From Terriglobales bacterium (GTDB lineage Bacteria; Acidobacteriota; Terriglobia; Terriglobales; Acidobacteriaceae): a stretch of DNA of 64,000 bases. The notes below the pieces were generated by a model that saw nothing but the letters and a program-made list of their open reading frames with translations, was not told the origin of the DNA and did no database searches. Each line of letters starts with the position of its first letter. The first letter of the stretch is position 1. The stretch is from contig DASRFG010000025.1 in NCBI GenBank assembly GCA_035651655.1, forward strand, positions 1 to 64,000, read 5' to 3'. The position numbers and the translations under genes were made by a program. Of the stretch, positions 54,907 through 64,000 are shown piece by piece.

Positions 54907-56016
54907 ATGAAAGGCAAGCCTCGCAAGAAAAGGCTTCACAAAGCGATCAATATCTATGATGTTGCCCGCCACGCGCGCGTGTCGGTGTTCACGGTCTCGG
55001 CCGTAGTCAACAACAACGGCCAGGTAAGTGCAACCCTCCGCCGCCGGGTTGAGGCCGCCGTTCAGAAGCTGAATTACCGTCCCAACCTCCTGGCTCGCGG
55101 TCTCGCCAAGCGCCAGACTTTCAGCATAGGAATTGTGTTACGCGACATCGTTAACCCATTTTTCCCGCTGCTGGTGCGAGGGGCCGAAGATGCCGCGCAG
55201 AAGGCGGGATACAGTGTGCTGCTTTGTAATAGCGATGACCAGCGCGACAAAGAAGAGCAGTATCTGGAACTATTGCTCTCAAAACGGGTGGACGGAATTT
55301 TGCTTAACAAAGCTCCTGGTCACCTAAGCGCGTCTTTGCAAAAATTGCTGGCGGATTCCAAGGTCCCGGTTGTGCTCTTAATGCGTACCTCCTCAGACCT
55401 TAAGAGTGACGCCGTTGTCACGGACGACGAAAAGGGAGCCTTTGAAGCGGTTTCCCATCTGGCCCGTATCGGGCATCGCAGGATCGCGCTGGTAAGTGGT
55501 CCCTTGAACGTCAGCAACGGCAAGGCGCGCTGGCACGGTTTTCGCAAAGCACTCGAGATGCATGGATTGCAATATGAGCCCGAGTTGGTGGTCGAAGGCG
55601 ACTATCACATCGAGTCCGGTTACCGTGCCGGCATAGCGTTGCTCCCACGCCAGCCCAATGCCATATTTGTCGCTAATTACCTGATGACGGTTGGCGTTAT
55701 GAAGGCGGCGGAGGAAATAGGTTTGAGCTGTCCCGCGGATTTCGGGCTGGCGAGTTTCGACGATTATCCCTGGCTCAGTTGTTTTCGGCCGCGATTGACT
55801 ACTGTGGAGCTTCCCAAATACGAGATCGGCGCCGCCGCCGTGCAGATGCTGCTGGACCGCATTTCTGGCAAACATACCCGCTTTGTCGAGCTTAAATTGC
55901 CGCCCGAGTTGCGGGTCAGGGAATCCTGTGGATTCATGCTCAGGAAGCGAACTTCGGTGAACGAGCCGGTCGCAATGATTGACAAGGTTTTCGCCGCTAA
56001 GGCGGTTTCGGAATAG
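54907..56016 (+). CDS. LacI-family regulator inside the iol operon
   Basis: 369 aa. Helix-turn-helix INIYDVARHARVSVFTVSAV, hinge helix NLLARGLAKRQ, and a ligand domain (FSIGIVLRDIVNPFFPLLVRG to GLASFDDYPWLS). It probably senses inositol or an iol intermediate and binds the twin dyads near 50717 and 50842. Being in the operon, it would autoregulate. It replaces the IolR (DeoR-type) regulator of Bacillus. Confidence 0.9.
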   Translation: MKGKPRKKRLHKAINIYDVARHARVSVFTVSAVVNNNGQVSATLRRRVEAAVQKLNYRPNLLARGLAKRQTFSIGIVLRDIVNPFFPLLVRGAEDAAQKAGYSVLLCNSDDQRDKEEQYLELLLSKRVDGILLNKAPGHLSASLQKLLADSKVPVVLLMRTSSDLKSDAVVTDDEKGAFEAVSHLARIGHRRIALVSGPLNVSNGKARWHGFRKALEMHGLQYEPELVVEGDYHIESGYRAGIALLPRQPNAIFVANYLMTVGVMKAAEEIGLSCPADFGLASFDDYPWLSCFRPRLTTVELPKYEIGAAAVQMLLDRISGKHTRFVELKLPPELRVRESCGFMLRKRTSVNEPVAMIDKVFAAKAVSE

Positions 56017-56030
56017 CAGAGGACTCGAAT

Positions 56031-57950
56031 ATGACCCGAAGACTTACGATGGCGCAAGCCCTCATCGAATTCCTGAAGCAGCAGTACGTGGAGCGTGACG
56101 GCAAAGAGAATCGCTTCTTCGCCGGCTGCTTTGGAATCTTTGGCCATGGCAATATCGCCGGCATCGGCGAGGCGCTGCAGGAGAATCCCGACTTCCCGTA
56201 CTACCTCTGCCGTAACGAACAGGCCATGGTGCACACCTCCGCCGCCTTTGCAAAGATGAGCAATCGCCTGCGGACCCTCGCCTGTACCAGCTCCATCGGC
56301 CCGGGCGCTACTAACATGATTACCGGCGCCGCAGTTGCCACCATCAATCGCGTACCAGTGCTCTTGCTGCCCGGGGACATTTTTGCGCGCCGTAACGTAG
56401 CCCCTGTGTTGCAGCAACTCGAGTCTTCGTCGTCGCAGGACATTTCGGTCAACGATTGCTTCAAGCCAGTGTCCCGCTACTGGGACCGCATTCAGCGTCC
56501 CGAACAAATTCTTACTGCTTTACCAGAAGCCATGCGTGTTTTGACGTCGCAGGCTGATACCGGCGCGGTCACCCTCGCGCTGCCGCAAGACGTTCAGGCA
56601 GAAGCCTTCGACTATCCGGCAGAGTTCTTTGAGAAGCGCGTTTGGACTATTGCGCGCCCGCGGGCAGACGCCGACATTCTTCGCACCGCCATCGAATGGA
56701 TCCGTTCCGCACAGCAACCGCTGATCGTGGCCGGCGGAGGTGTGATCTATTCCGATGCCACCGAAGTGCTCGCGCGTTTTGCCGACCGCACTGGCATTCC
56801 CGTGAGCGAGACCCAGGCAGGGAAGGGCTCTCTTGCGTACAATCATCCTCAATCGCTTGGGGCAATCGGCGTTACGGGGACGCCCGGCGCAAATATTCTG
56901 GCGCGCGAAGCCGACCTGATCATCGGCGTCGGTACTCGCTACTCCGACTTCACTACTGCCTCCAAAACTGCGTTCCAAAACCCGGAAGTACGCTTCATCA
57001 ACATCAACATTACGGAATTCGACGCCTACAAGCATTCCGCTCTGCCGGTTGTCTCCGATGCCCGCGCCACCCTGGACGAACTGGAAGCCGCGCTCGACGA
57101 TTACTCCGTGGACGAGCGCTATGCGCGCCGCATTGCGCGCTATCGTGAGGAGTGGGACCAACAAGTCGAGCGCATTTACACCGAGCCCAGCGGTTTGCCC
57201 ATCGGCCAGGGCGAGGTTATTGGCGCCGTCAACAGCTTCAGCGGCCCGCGCGATGTGGTGGTCTGTGCGGCCGGAAGTTTGCCTGGCGACCTGCATAAGC
57301 TGTGGCGCACCCGCGATCCCAAGGGCTATCACCTGGAGTACGGCTATTCCTGCATGGGATATGAAATTGCCGGTGGGCTGGGCGTCAAAATGGCCGATCC
57401 CGACCGCGAAGTTTACGTGCTGGTCGGCGATGGCTCTTACCTGATGATGTCGCAGGAGATCGTCACCTCCCTCCAGGAGGGATACAAATTAAACATTGTT
57501 GTGCTCGATAACCACGGCTTCAGCAGCATCGGAGGACTAAGCCGTGCGTGTGGCAGTAGCGGTTTTGGGACGGAGTATCGTTATCGCCGCAACGGCGGCC
57601 TGAATGGCGACGTGATCAAGCTCGATCTGGCAGCCAATGCCGCCAGTCTTGGGGCGCGCGTGGTGCGGGCAAACACCCGACAGGAGTTGCAGGAAGCGCT
57701 CAAGCAGGCGAAGAACAACGACCGCACCTCGGTCGTGGTCATCGAGACTGACATCAACAAGCGCGTTCCCGGTTTCGAATCCTGGTGGGATGTGCCGATC
57801 GCAGAGACTTCGAAGATAGAAAATGTTCGGGCTGCCCAGAGCCTCTATGCTGAGGCGAAGCGCAAGGAACGCTACTTTTTTCCACAGGACAATGAGTCCC
57901 AGGTGCAGACCGCTTCGGCACCAAGCCGGACCAAACGGGAAAGATCATGA
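56031..57950 (+). CDS. iolD: 3D-(3,5/4)-trihydroxycyclohexane-1,2-dione hydrolase
   Basis: 639-aa ThDP-dependent enzyme that opens the inositol-derived ring. It has the three-domain ALS-like architecture: N-terminal CRNEQAMVHTSAAFAK with the catalytic Glu, central YNHPQSLGAIGVTGTPGANI, and the C-terminal VGDGSYLMMSQEIV...LDNHGFSSIGGLSRACG with GDG...N. It overlaps iolB by 4 bp. Confidence 0.93.
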   Translation: MTRRLTMAQALIEFLKQQYVERDGKENRFFAGCFGIFGHGNIAGIGEALQENPDFPYYLCRNEQAMVHTSAAFAKMSNRLRTLACTSSIGPGATNMITGAAVATINRVPVLLLPGDIFARRNVAPVLQQLESSSSQDISVNDCFKPVSRYWDRIQRPEQILTALPEAMRVLTSQADTGAVTLALPQDVQAEAFDYPAEFFEKRVWTIARPRADADILRTAIEWIRSAQQPLIVAGGGVIYSDATEVLARFADRTGIPVSETQAGKGSLAYNHPQSLGAIGVTGTPGANILAREADLIIGVGTRYSDFTTASKTAFQNPEVRFININITEFDAYKHSALPVVSDARATLDELEAALDDYSVDERYARRIARYREEWDQQVERIYTEPSGLPIGQGEVIGAVNSFSGPRDVVVCAAGSLPGDLHKLWRTRDPKGYHLEYGYSCMGYEIAGGLGVKMADPDREVYVLVGDGSYLMMSQEIVTSLQEGYKLNIVVLDNHGFSSIGGLSRACGSSGFGTEYRYRRNGGLNGDVIKLDLAANAASLGARVVRANTRQELQEALKQAKNNDRTSVVVIETDINKRVPGFESWWDVPIAETSKIENVRAAQSLYAEAKRKERYFFPQDNESQVQTASAPSRTKRERS

Positions 57951-58801
57951 AGCTGGAAGACTTCCTGGTTCATTCGCAACCATCCGCCCATGGGAATGGT
58001 GATTTGCTCAGCCTGCCACGCCAACAAGCAAAGTGGCAGTGGATGAGCTTTTTCGTTCACCGGCTGGCTCCGGCAGGTGAATGGAGCCTGCGCACCGAGA
58101 AGGAAGAAGCCGCCATCGTAATTCTGGGTGGCAAATGCGTTGCCGACTGGGGTCAGGGGCAACAGCGGATCGGGCAGCGCAAAAATGTATTTGACGGCCT
58201 TCCGTATGCGGTTTACCTGCCAGCAGGAAATCACCTGCAGCTGAAGGCTGAAACGGCATGCGAATTTGCCGAATGCCGCGTGCCCTCAACGGCGAAACTG
58301 CAACCACGTTTAATCACTCCCAAGGATGTCAACACCAGTCTTCGCGGGGGCAGCAATGCCTCTCGCCAAATCGTAGACGTGATGCCGCCGGAGTTTCCCG
58401 CGGATAAACTCATGCTGGTGGAGGTCTATACCCCGAGCGGAAACTGGTCCAGCTTCCCGCCGCACAAGCATGACGTACACAACCCCCCGGCCGAAGTTGA
58501 CCTCGACGAAATTTACTACTATCGCATCGATCGCCCGGAGGGCTACGCTCACCAGCGCCTCTACACGCGGGACGGGACGCGCGATCTCACGGTCACTGCC
58601 CGGGATGGCGATGTGGTCCTGGTTCGGGACGGTTTTCATCCTGTAGTCGCCGGCCATGGATACAACGTCTATTACCTGAATTGCCTGGCGGGGAGCGCTC
58701 GCCAGCTCTCCAATACAGAAGATCCCGATCACGTCTGGGTGCGCTCTACCTGGAAGCAGATGGACCCGCGGGTTCCCTTGGTCAAAGCACCGGGCGCCTG
58801 A
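57947..58801 (+). CDS. iolB: 5-deoxy-glucuronate isomerase
   Basis: 284-aa bicupin-like protein acting after IolD. The metal-binding region is SSFPPHKHDVHNPPAEVDLD followed by EIYYYRID, and the GDVVLVRDGFHPVVAGHGYNVYYLN block ends the second cupin. Length and placement match IolB. Confidence 0.92.
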   Translation: MKLEDFLVHSQPSAHGNGDLLSLPRQQAKWQWMSFFVHRLAPAGEWSLRTEKEEAAIVILGGKCVADWGQGQQRIGQRKNVFDGLPYAVYLPAGNHLQLKAETACEFAECRVPSTAKLQPRLITPKDVNTSLRGGSNASRQIVDVMPPEFPADKLMLVEVYTPSGNWSSFPPHKHDVHNPPAEVDLDEIYYYRIDRPEGYAHQRLYTRDGTRDLTVTARDGDVVLVRDGFHPVVAGHGYNVYYLNCLAGSARQLSNTEDPDHVWVRSTWKQMDPRVPLVKAPGA

Positions 58802-58817
58802 ACTGAAGGAGACAAGC

Positions 58818-58955
58818 GTGACTGATCCAGCAAAAGGAAGCTCCGCGCCCGTCCGCACCGGCAGCATTGTCAGCACCATAATCGGCGACATTCATTTCTG
58901 GATTCCACTGATTGTTCTGATTGCAGGTCTGTTCTTTTTGCATCAGCTCCACTGA
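58818..58955 (+). CDS. Small single-pass membrane protein between iolB and the transporter
   Basis: 45 aa. A GTG start has AAGGAG 6 bp upstream. The N-terminal half is polar and the C-terminal half is one helix (IHFWIPLIVLIAGLFFLHQLH). Its stop is 20 bp before the next start, in the same operon. It could be a transporter accessory peptide; no family recognised. Confidence 0.72.
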   Translation: MTDPAKGSSAPVRTGSIVSTIIGDIHFWIPLIVLIAGLFFLHQLH

Positions 58956-58974
58956 AGGACACCGAGGAGGACAC

Positions 58975-60276
58975 TTGGACTCTGCTGCCACCGCTGCTGC
59001 CGTTCAACATCCGATGCAGGCAAGCCGTCTGCGGAGCCTGCAGGCTCTCGGCATCTTCTGTGGGTTCGCCGCCGGAGCTTGGCTGGGCGGCGCCGAAGCT
59101 CCTATCAAGATGGCACAGGCCAGCCTCTCGCCCATCACTATTTCTCTCATCATGGTAGCGGGCGTGTTCCTGGCGCGCTGGAGTGTCCCCGCCTTCGTTC
59201 GCGGAACGGACTCCATCCGCAAGGATGTGGGTCAAGCGCCTCATCTCATTATTTGGGCGGTGCTCGCGGGTTGTATGTGGGCGGTGGCGAACACCCTGAC
59301 CATCTATGCGATCCGCGATGTCGGTCTGAGCATCGCGTTTCCCTTGTGGAACACCAACAGCTTACTCGGCATCTTCTGGGGTTTTCTGCTGTTCAATGAA
59401 CTTCGCCAAGCGGGATGGAGTCGGTGGCTGGGCGTGATGGGTGGAGCAGTCGTGATGTTCGGCGGAGCTACTCTACTGGCCTTTGCTTCCTCCAGTCAGG
59501 CCGCCGCGGGAAGGGCTACAGTGGGCGTCATCGCAGCTCTCGGCGCTGGAGTGCTGTGGGGAACCATGTATATTCCCTACCGCAAAGCGTATTTGACTGG
59601 GATGAATCCGCTCTCCTTCATTACCTTTTTTACGGTCGGCGAACTGGGCACCATGCTGGTGCTGGCGCTTGGCTACAAAGGCGCTGCTCCGCTTTGGCAT
59701 GAGCTCGTTACGGCTCGCGATGTGCTCTTCTGGCTGATGCTGGGAGGCTTCGTGTGGGTAATTGGAGATTTATTCCAGCAGTATGCCGCTAAATACGTGG
59801 GCATCAGTCGCGGGGTTCCCCTCTCCAACACCAACCAGCTCTGGGGAATGTTGTGGGGCATTCTGGTGTTTCATGAGCTGCATGGCAGCGCGCACAAGGT
59901 TTATGTGCAGGTAATCGGCGGATGCATTCTGATGGCGCTGGGCGCGGTAGCGATCGCCTTATCCTCCGCTACTGGCAAGGAGCATTCACGCTGGCGGGAT
60001 GCCGCGGAGCGCGAAGGCAAGAAGTACGGGATTCAGGACGGCTACGTGCGCGCCAGCATGGAAGGCAAAGAATTCGAAGCCGGGGAGAGCCGTCGAACCG
60101 TCCTCGACTGGGTTCTCGTCGGCGTGGTGAGCGTCGTGTTCTTGGCCCTTGCCTCCATGGCGCGTCTCCCCCGCATGGATATCAATTGGGGTTGGGCGCT
60201 CGCCGTCTCAGTCGCCATGCTGATCTTGCTGGCCGGCTGTACGCTTGCTCTCTGGCGCACTACCCGGTTCTGCTAA
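58975..60276 (+). CDS. Sugar transporter of the drug/metabolite (GRP/RhaT-like) superfamily
   Basis: 433-aa permease with about ten helices. Repeated DMT-type halves carry FPLWNTNSLLGIFWGFLLF and PLSNTNQLWGMLWGILVF, the paired Asn motifs of glucose/ribose and rhamnose porters. TTG start chosen because GAGGAGG is 4 bp upstream; the 58921 frame extension has no ribosome site. Likely the inositol importer of this operon, by context. Confidence 0.85.
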   Translation: MDSAATAAAVQHPMQASRLRSLQALGIFCGFAAGAWLGGAEAPIKMAQASLSPITISLIMVAGVFLARWSVPAFVRGTDSIRKDVGQAPHLIIWAVLAGCMWAVANTLTIYAIRDVGLSIAFPLWNTNSLLGIFWGFLLFNELRQAGWSRWLGVMGGAVVMFGGATLLAFASSSQAAAGRATVGVIAALGAGVLWGTMYIPYRKAYLTGMNPLSFITFFTVGELGTMLVLALGYKGAAPLWHELVTARDVLFWLMLGGFVWVIGDLFQQYAAKYVGISRGVPLSNTNQLWGMLWGILVFHELHGSAHKVYVQVIGGCILMALGAVAIALSSATGKEHSRWRDAAEREGKKYGIQDGYVRASMEGKEFEAGESRRTVLDWVLVGVVSVVFLALASMARLPRMDINWGWALAVSVAMLILLAGCTLALWRTTRFC

Positions 60277-60310
60277 ATCAGGTTCTGCTAAACCAGGTTC
60301 TGCTAAATCG
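60266..60310. repeat. Three 15-bp tandem repeats over the transporter stop codon
   Basis: GGTTCTGCTAAATCA, GGTTCTGCTAAACCA and GGTTCTGCTAAATCG follow each other. Each copy puts a TAA in the same frame, giving three successive stop codons. Confidence 0.85.
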
Positions 60311-60315
60311 TCACC

Positions 60316-62442
60316 TCACCAAACCCGGCATTGCGTGGCGTGCACCATCGGTTGACCCTGCTTGCACCCAAACGCCTGCTGAAATTCAGGCGAGTTCGAC
60401 ATCGGCCAATTTACCCGGAACCGATCTAACGAGTGCGGATTGGTAATCACCTGGTTGCGCGCTGCTTCAGGACGCACATCCGAACACCAGCTGAAGGCGT
60501 TGGCTAGAAAGAACCGTTGCCGAGGTGTCAGTCCGTCTGCCTCGGCACTGTCGAGAGACTTACCCATCGACTTATATTTGTCCTCCAAGGCCAGCATCGC
60601 CAGGTGCAAGCCGCCGTTATCAGCGGTATCTTCGCCGGCGGTCAGTTTGCCATTCTGCTTCACGCCATATTCGGGGATATCTTGCGTGTATTGGTCCACA
60701 ATGCACTTGTCTTTTTCGTCGTAGCGCTTGCTGTCTTCGGGGGTCCACCAGTCGCGCAGATTGCCTCGAGCGTCGAATTTGCGGCCCTGATCGTCGAAGC
60801 CGTGGATGGCCTCATGGCCGATCACCATCCCAATGGCACCGTAGTTTGAGGCGTCGTCCTGGTCCCCGCCAAAAAATGGAAGCTGCAAAATACCAGCAGG
60901 GAAGTTGATGGTGTTCATCTGCGGGTCTTCATAGGCGTTGATGGTTGAAGGAGTCATGGTCCATTCAGTACGGTCCACCGGCTTGCCGATTTTGCTGATT
61001 TGACGGTGCTCCTCGAACCCGGTAGCCGCATTCACGTTCGAGAGATAGTTATCGGCGACAACTTTCACCGAACTATAGTCGCGCCACTTATCCGGATAGC
61101 CGATCTTCTGCAGGGTGGCTTCTTGCTTAATCAGAGCTTGCTTCTTGGTCTGATCGCTCATCCAATCCAGATCGTTGATTTCGCTCACCAGCGCCTGGCG
61201 GATCCTGCCTACCAGCTCGTTGGCGCGCTGCTTGCTCTCAGCAGGAAAAGCAATGTTCACGTAGGCCTGGCCGAGGGCTTCGCCCAGGTACCGGTCGGCC
61301 GATCCCACACAGCGCCGCCACCGCGGCAGCATCTGTGGGGTGCCCGATAGCGCGGTGCCAAAGTATTCAAAATTAGTCCCTTCAAAGTCGTTTCCCAGAT
61401 ACGGTGCCGCGCGGTGCACCATCCACCACCGCAGATAAGCACGCCAGTCTTCCACCGAGCGGGTCTTGATCTGCTGCTCAACCGCAGTCAGGAAACCTGG
61501 AGTGCTCACGATGTAGAAGGGGACACTGGGTGTGCCCATCAGCTTCAAATATTCGTCCCAACCAAAATCCGGCACTGCGGTCTTGAGCTCTTGCAAGCTG
61601 CGCTTGTTGTAGATCTTCTCTGGATTGCGCCGGGTGACGTTATCCATGGAAGCTTTGGCGAAAGCGGTCTCGATCTCCAGGACCGTTTTCGCGTCCGCGG
61701 TTGCACGGTCCGAGGGTTCTCCGGCAAGTACCAGCAGCTTCTGAACATGCTGTATATATTTGTCGCGCAACGACTTCATCTGTGGCGACCCATCCAGGTA
61801 ATAGTCAATCGAGGGTAGCGCCATCCCGCCCTGATCCACCCCTGCAACCATCAAGGAGGCATCTTTCAGGTCCTGTGCCGGGCCGAAGCCGAAAATAGGC
61901 GCCTTAGTGCCATTGTCGTCCTCATTCCACATTGCCCAGCTCGCAGGAAAATTCCTGTGCAAGTAGGCGAGCACGCGCGGCAGGTCCTTCTTGGATTTCA
62001 GCGAGGCAATTTGGCCTAGGTGCGGCTGCAGCCACGTCTTTCCCTTGGCGTTGCGTCCGGACTCATCCATGCAGCTCTGCCAGTAATCACCGATCTGGCG
62101 CTCGCTCCCGGTCGCCTGCTTGTTAGCAGCAGCTGCCTCCAGCGCATTGCGCAGGATGGTCTGGTTGTACAGGAATAATGGCAGCTCGGTGCTGCTCACC
62201 GGCATGTCCGACGAAATCGGATGCGCCGCCACCCACTTGGAGCACGTGTACTGGTAGAAATCTGTGCATGGATCCTTGCTGGCATCCAGCAGCGAACGAT
62301 CAAACTTCTCCAGCTTAGGGAGCTCTGCTGCGCCATTAGTCTTCGCCACAGCAGCATTGTCCGAACCGGTTCCCGCACCTTGCGATAACGCGGCGCCTGC
62401 GAAGCAAAAAATCAAGATAACGACTGTCAAATACCTGCGCAT
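60316..62442 (-). CDS. M13-family zinc metallopeptidase
   Basis: 708 aa, exported. Signal peptide MRRYLTVVILIFCFAGAALS, then the M13 N-terminal domain (SLDASKDPCTDFYQYTC-like start, DPCTDFYQYTCSKW). The zinc site is IGHEAIHGFDDQGRKFD (HExxH) with the third ligand in GEDTADNGGLHLA. Neprilysin/PepO-like endopeptidase. GAGGTG precedes the chosen ATG; a TTG 15 bp upstream is less likely. Confidence 0.93.
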   Translation of the reverse strand: MRRYLTVVILIFCFAGAALSQGAGTGSDNAAVAKTNGAAELPKLEKFDRSLLDASKDPCTDFYQYTCSKWVAAHPISSDMPVSSTELPLFLYNQTILRNALEAAAANKQATGSERQIGDYWQSCMDESGRNAKGKTWLQPHLGQIASLKSKKDLPRVLAYLHRNFPASWAMWNEDDNGTKAPIFGFGPAQDLKDASLMVAGVDQGGMALPSIDYYLDGSPQMKSLRDKYIQHVQKLLVLAGEPSDRATADAKTVLEIETAFAKASMDNVTRRNPEKIYNKRSLQELKTAVPDFGWDEYLKLMGTPSVPFYIVSTPGFLTAVEQQIKTRSVEDWRAYLRWWMVHRAAPYLGNDFEGTNFEYFGTALSGTPQMLPRWRRCVGSADRYLGEALGQAYVNIAFPAESKQRANELVGRIRQALVSEINDLDWMSDQTKKQALIKQEATLQKIGYPDKWRDYSSVKVVADNYLSNVNAATGFEEHRQISKIGKPVDRTEWTMTPSTINAYEDPQMNTINFPAGILQLPFFGGDQDDASNYGAIGMVIGHEAIHGFDDQGRKFDARGNLRDWWTPEDSKRYDEKDKCIVDQYTQDIPEYGVKQNGKLTAGEDTADNGGLHLAMLALEDKYKSMGKSLDSAEADGLTPRQRFFLANAFSWCSDVRPEAARNQVITNPHSLDRFRVNWPMSNSPEFQQAFGCKQGQPMVHATQCRVW

Positions 62443-62774
62443 GTTCACCTCTGGCAAAAAGAACTTACACTGTAATCCGTGCTTGACGCAAAATCTTCGG
62501 CCCTGAATACCAGCGGCCTGTCACAACAAAATGTTATTTTCGTAAGGGAGTTCCAAATGTGAATACGGTCCTGGAGCACGGCCTTCAATTGCGAATCGCC
62601 CTGTGGAAATATTGGTCCAAAACTAAACAAAAACACAGCTTATAGTGCTTCTGGTGTATTGCATACTAGCCGTGCAATTGACATAAAATAAACCGGTTTT
62701 ACGCGCCGTAGCCCTAAATTGTTTGTGTTCCGCTGAGAGTCTTCGAGCATCACGTATTTCGGAGGTATCTCGCC
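62443..62774. other. Intergenic region with a TTGACA box and AAACCGGTTT palindrome
   Basis: Divergent control region of the M13 peptidase and the radical SAM gene. TTGACA (62678-62683) is followed by a 10-bp palindrome AAACCGGTTT (62690-62699) where a -10 spacer would be; no good -10 is seen. No gene or RNA recognised. Confidence 0.4.
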
Positions 62775-64000
62775 ATGGCTTCCCCCGCCAAGTTTCGCAT
62801 TGATGTTGCCATTCATGATCTCCTGATGAACTCAACTCCCACTCCGCCGTCGCCAGCCGCGGCGAAAGGAATGAGGCTTCCGGATCCGGTCTTTCCGCGA
62901 TTCCCGGAGCGACTGAGTGATCCCGGCCCCGATACTCCTCCTGAGCGGCGCACATGGGACGCAAAACGAATCTATGGCGCTGCTCGTGGGTGGTTATTGC
63001 CCTATGTGCGGTCGCGGGTGTTGCCCGGGGACTTCCACCCGATTACTTCGTACCTCTTTCTCGAGTACAAGTGCAACCTGGATTGCTGGTATTGCTGGGC
63101 ATTCGACAACAAAGTGAAAGGCATGACCGAAGATGTGGCGCGCCGCTCCATTGATTGGCTCCATGATCATGGCTGCCGCGTTCTTGCGTTGATGGGTGGG
63201 GAGCCTCTGCTGCGACCGCAATTCGCCCACAAGGTTGTTTACTACGCGGCAAAGAAGGGCTTCTGGGTGTATATCGGGACAAATGGCCGCCTACTCCGTC
63301 CCGATGTCACCGATCGCTTAGGCGACGCCGGGGTTGCGGTTTTCAACTTCGCCATGGACTCATGGGACCTTAAACCCAGCCTCCCGAAGGCCCTTGTTCC
63401 GGCGCAAAAGAACCTCGAGTACGTGCTGCGCAAGCAATATGTCTATGAGTACCTGGTGTTCTTTAATATGAACATCTGTCGCAATAACACCGAAGACATA
63501 CGCATGCTCACGGAATACGCCCACGACCACCGAGTAGCCACCGACTACCACATCAACGAGACCCCGATGCTCGAACAGGATGATCATTTCAAGCATCTTT
63601 CCGACAATCCCACCTACATCCGTCCGGAGGACTGGCGCGACATAGATGCTCTGGTGGATTGGCTAATCGAGAAAAACAAGTCCGGCTACCAGATGGTGAA
63701 CTCCGTGCAGCGACTTCAGGAAATCAAGGCCTTCATGCGCATGTCTTCCGGCGTTGACTTAGAAAAGTATGGCTGGAATGGCGACGGCAGCAACAGTAAT
63801 GGCCATGGCAAACAAGTGCTTGCTTCCATGCCGGGCATCGTGCAAGACGCCGACGGTGAGCTGCATTTCGCGGAGTGGAACTGCCGTGCCGGCCAGAACA
63901 ACGTGATCATCCGCACTGACGGCACAGTCGCGCCTTGCTTTCCCATGTATGCCTCCACCTTCGACTGGGGAAACATTGACCGGCCGAAGTTCGATCGCGG
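62775..64000 (+). CDS. Radical SAM protein, 3'-truncated by the window edge
   Basis: At least 408 residues, open to the end. GGAGG precedes the ATG. The 4Fe-4S motif is YKCNLDCWYCW (CxxxCxxC, about residue 102), followed by LMGGEPLLRP (GGE-like SAM site). Near the cut, CRAGQNNVIIRTDGTVAPCFPM resembles a SPASM-type auxiliary cluster region. The first 90 residues are Pro-rich and atypical. Not assigned to a pathway; no peptide substrate or partner is visible here. Confidence 0.88.
   Translation, partial: MASPAKFRIDVAIHDLLMNSTPTPPSPAAAKGMRLPDPVFPRFPERLSDPGPDTPPERRTWDAKRIYGAARGWLLPYVRSRVLPGDFHPITSYLFLEYKCNLDCWYCWAFDNKVKGMTEDVARRSIDWLHDHGCRVLALMGGEPLLRPQFAHKVVYYAAKKGFWVYIGTNGRLLRPDVTDRLGDAGVAVFNFAMDSWDLKPSLPKALVPAQKNLEYVLRKQYVYEYLVFFNMNICRNNTEDIRMLTEYAHDHRVATDYHINETPMLEQDDHFKHLSDNPTYIRPEDWRDIDALVDWLIEKNKSGYQMVNSVQRLQEIKAFMRMSSGVDLEKYGWNGDGSNSNGHGKQVLASMPGIVQDADGELHFAEWNCRAGQNNVIIRTDGTVAPCFPMYASTFDWGNIDRPKFDR

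Overview
The window looks like chromosomal DNA from a soil-type Acidobacteriota bacterium (probably class Terriglobia). That assignment is an inference from moderately GC-rich DNA, the mix of genes (a VPS10/BNR-repeat secreted protein, a DUF6496 protein, an M13 peptidase, many secreted hypotheticals) and dense hairpin-forming dispersed repeats. No rRNA or tRNA gene is visible to confirm it.

Layout. 1-4.9 kb (+): branched-chain and aromatic amino-acid synthesis, ilvB (5' end outside the window)-ilvN-ilvC, then a DAHP synthase and prephenate dehydratase. Between ilvC and the DAHP synthase lies what reads as a phenylalanine attenuator: a near-consensus promoter, a 30-codon ORF with five Phe codons, and a strong terminator. 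5-11.1 kb: a LacI-type regulator, a large BNR-repeat secreted protein (-) and an ABC transporter pair. 11.4-25.2 kb (-): a respiratory complex I operon nuoA-C-D-[four-helix-bundle gene]-E-F-G-H-J-K-L-M-N. It has no nuoB and no nuoI, and a repeat family fills the spacers from nuoD to nuoG. 25.4-30.2 kb: hypotheticals, an EXORDIUM/PHI-1-like secreted protein, thiS, a MerR regulator with twin operators, and ribBA with an aberrant cyclohydrolase domain. 30.2-31.4 kb: a gene-poor block of two tandem repeat arrays. 31.4-50.6 kb: mixed housekeeping and accessory genes, including a phage-lysin-like muramidase, a response regulator, a PilZ tandem, nicotinamide phosphoribosyltransferase, an aldo/keto reductase, CutA, a phosphohexomutase, FtsB, an SDR, ThiG, an acyl-CoA synthetase, a peroxiredoxin whose peroxidatic position is an in-frame TGA, and a threonine dehydratase. 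50.9-60.3 kb (+): a myo-inositol catabolic operon, iolG-iolE-aldolase-iolC-lacI-iolD-iolB-small membrane protein-sugar transporter. 60.3-64 kb: an M13 metallopeptidase (-) and the start of a radical SAM protein cut by the window end.

The most notable observations are: (1) the peroxiredoxin at 48892-49503 is very probably a selenoprotein, with Sec91 in a T-G-G-U motif and a 10-bp bulged hairpin 25 nt after the UGA that fits a bacterial SECIS element; (2) the Phe-codon-rich, apparently leaderless leader peptide in front of the DAHP synthase-pheA operon; (3) paired operators at the merR and iol promoters; (4) the gapped complex I operon with an inserted 23S-IVP-family gene.
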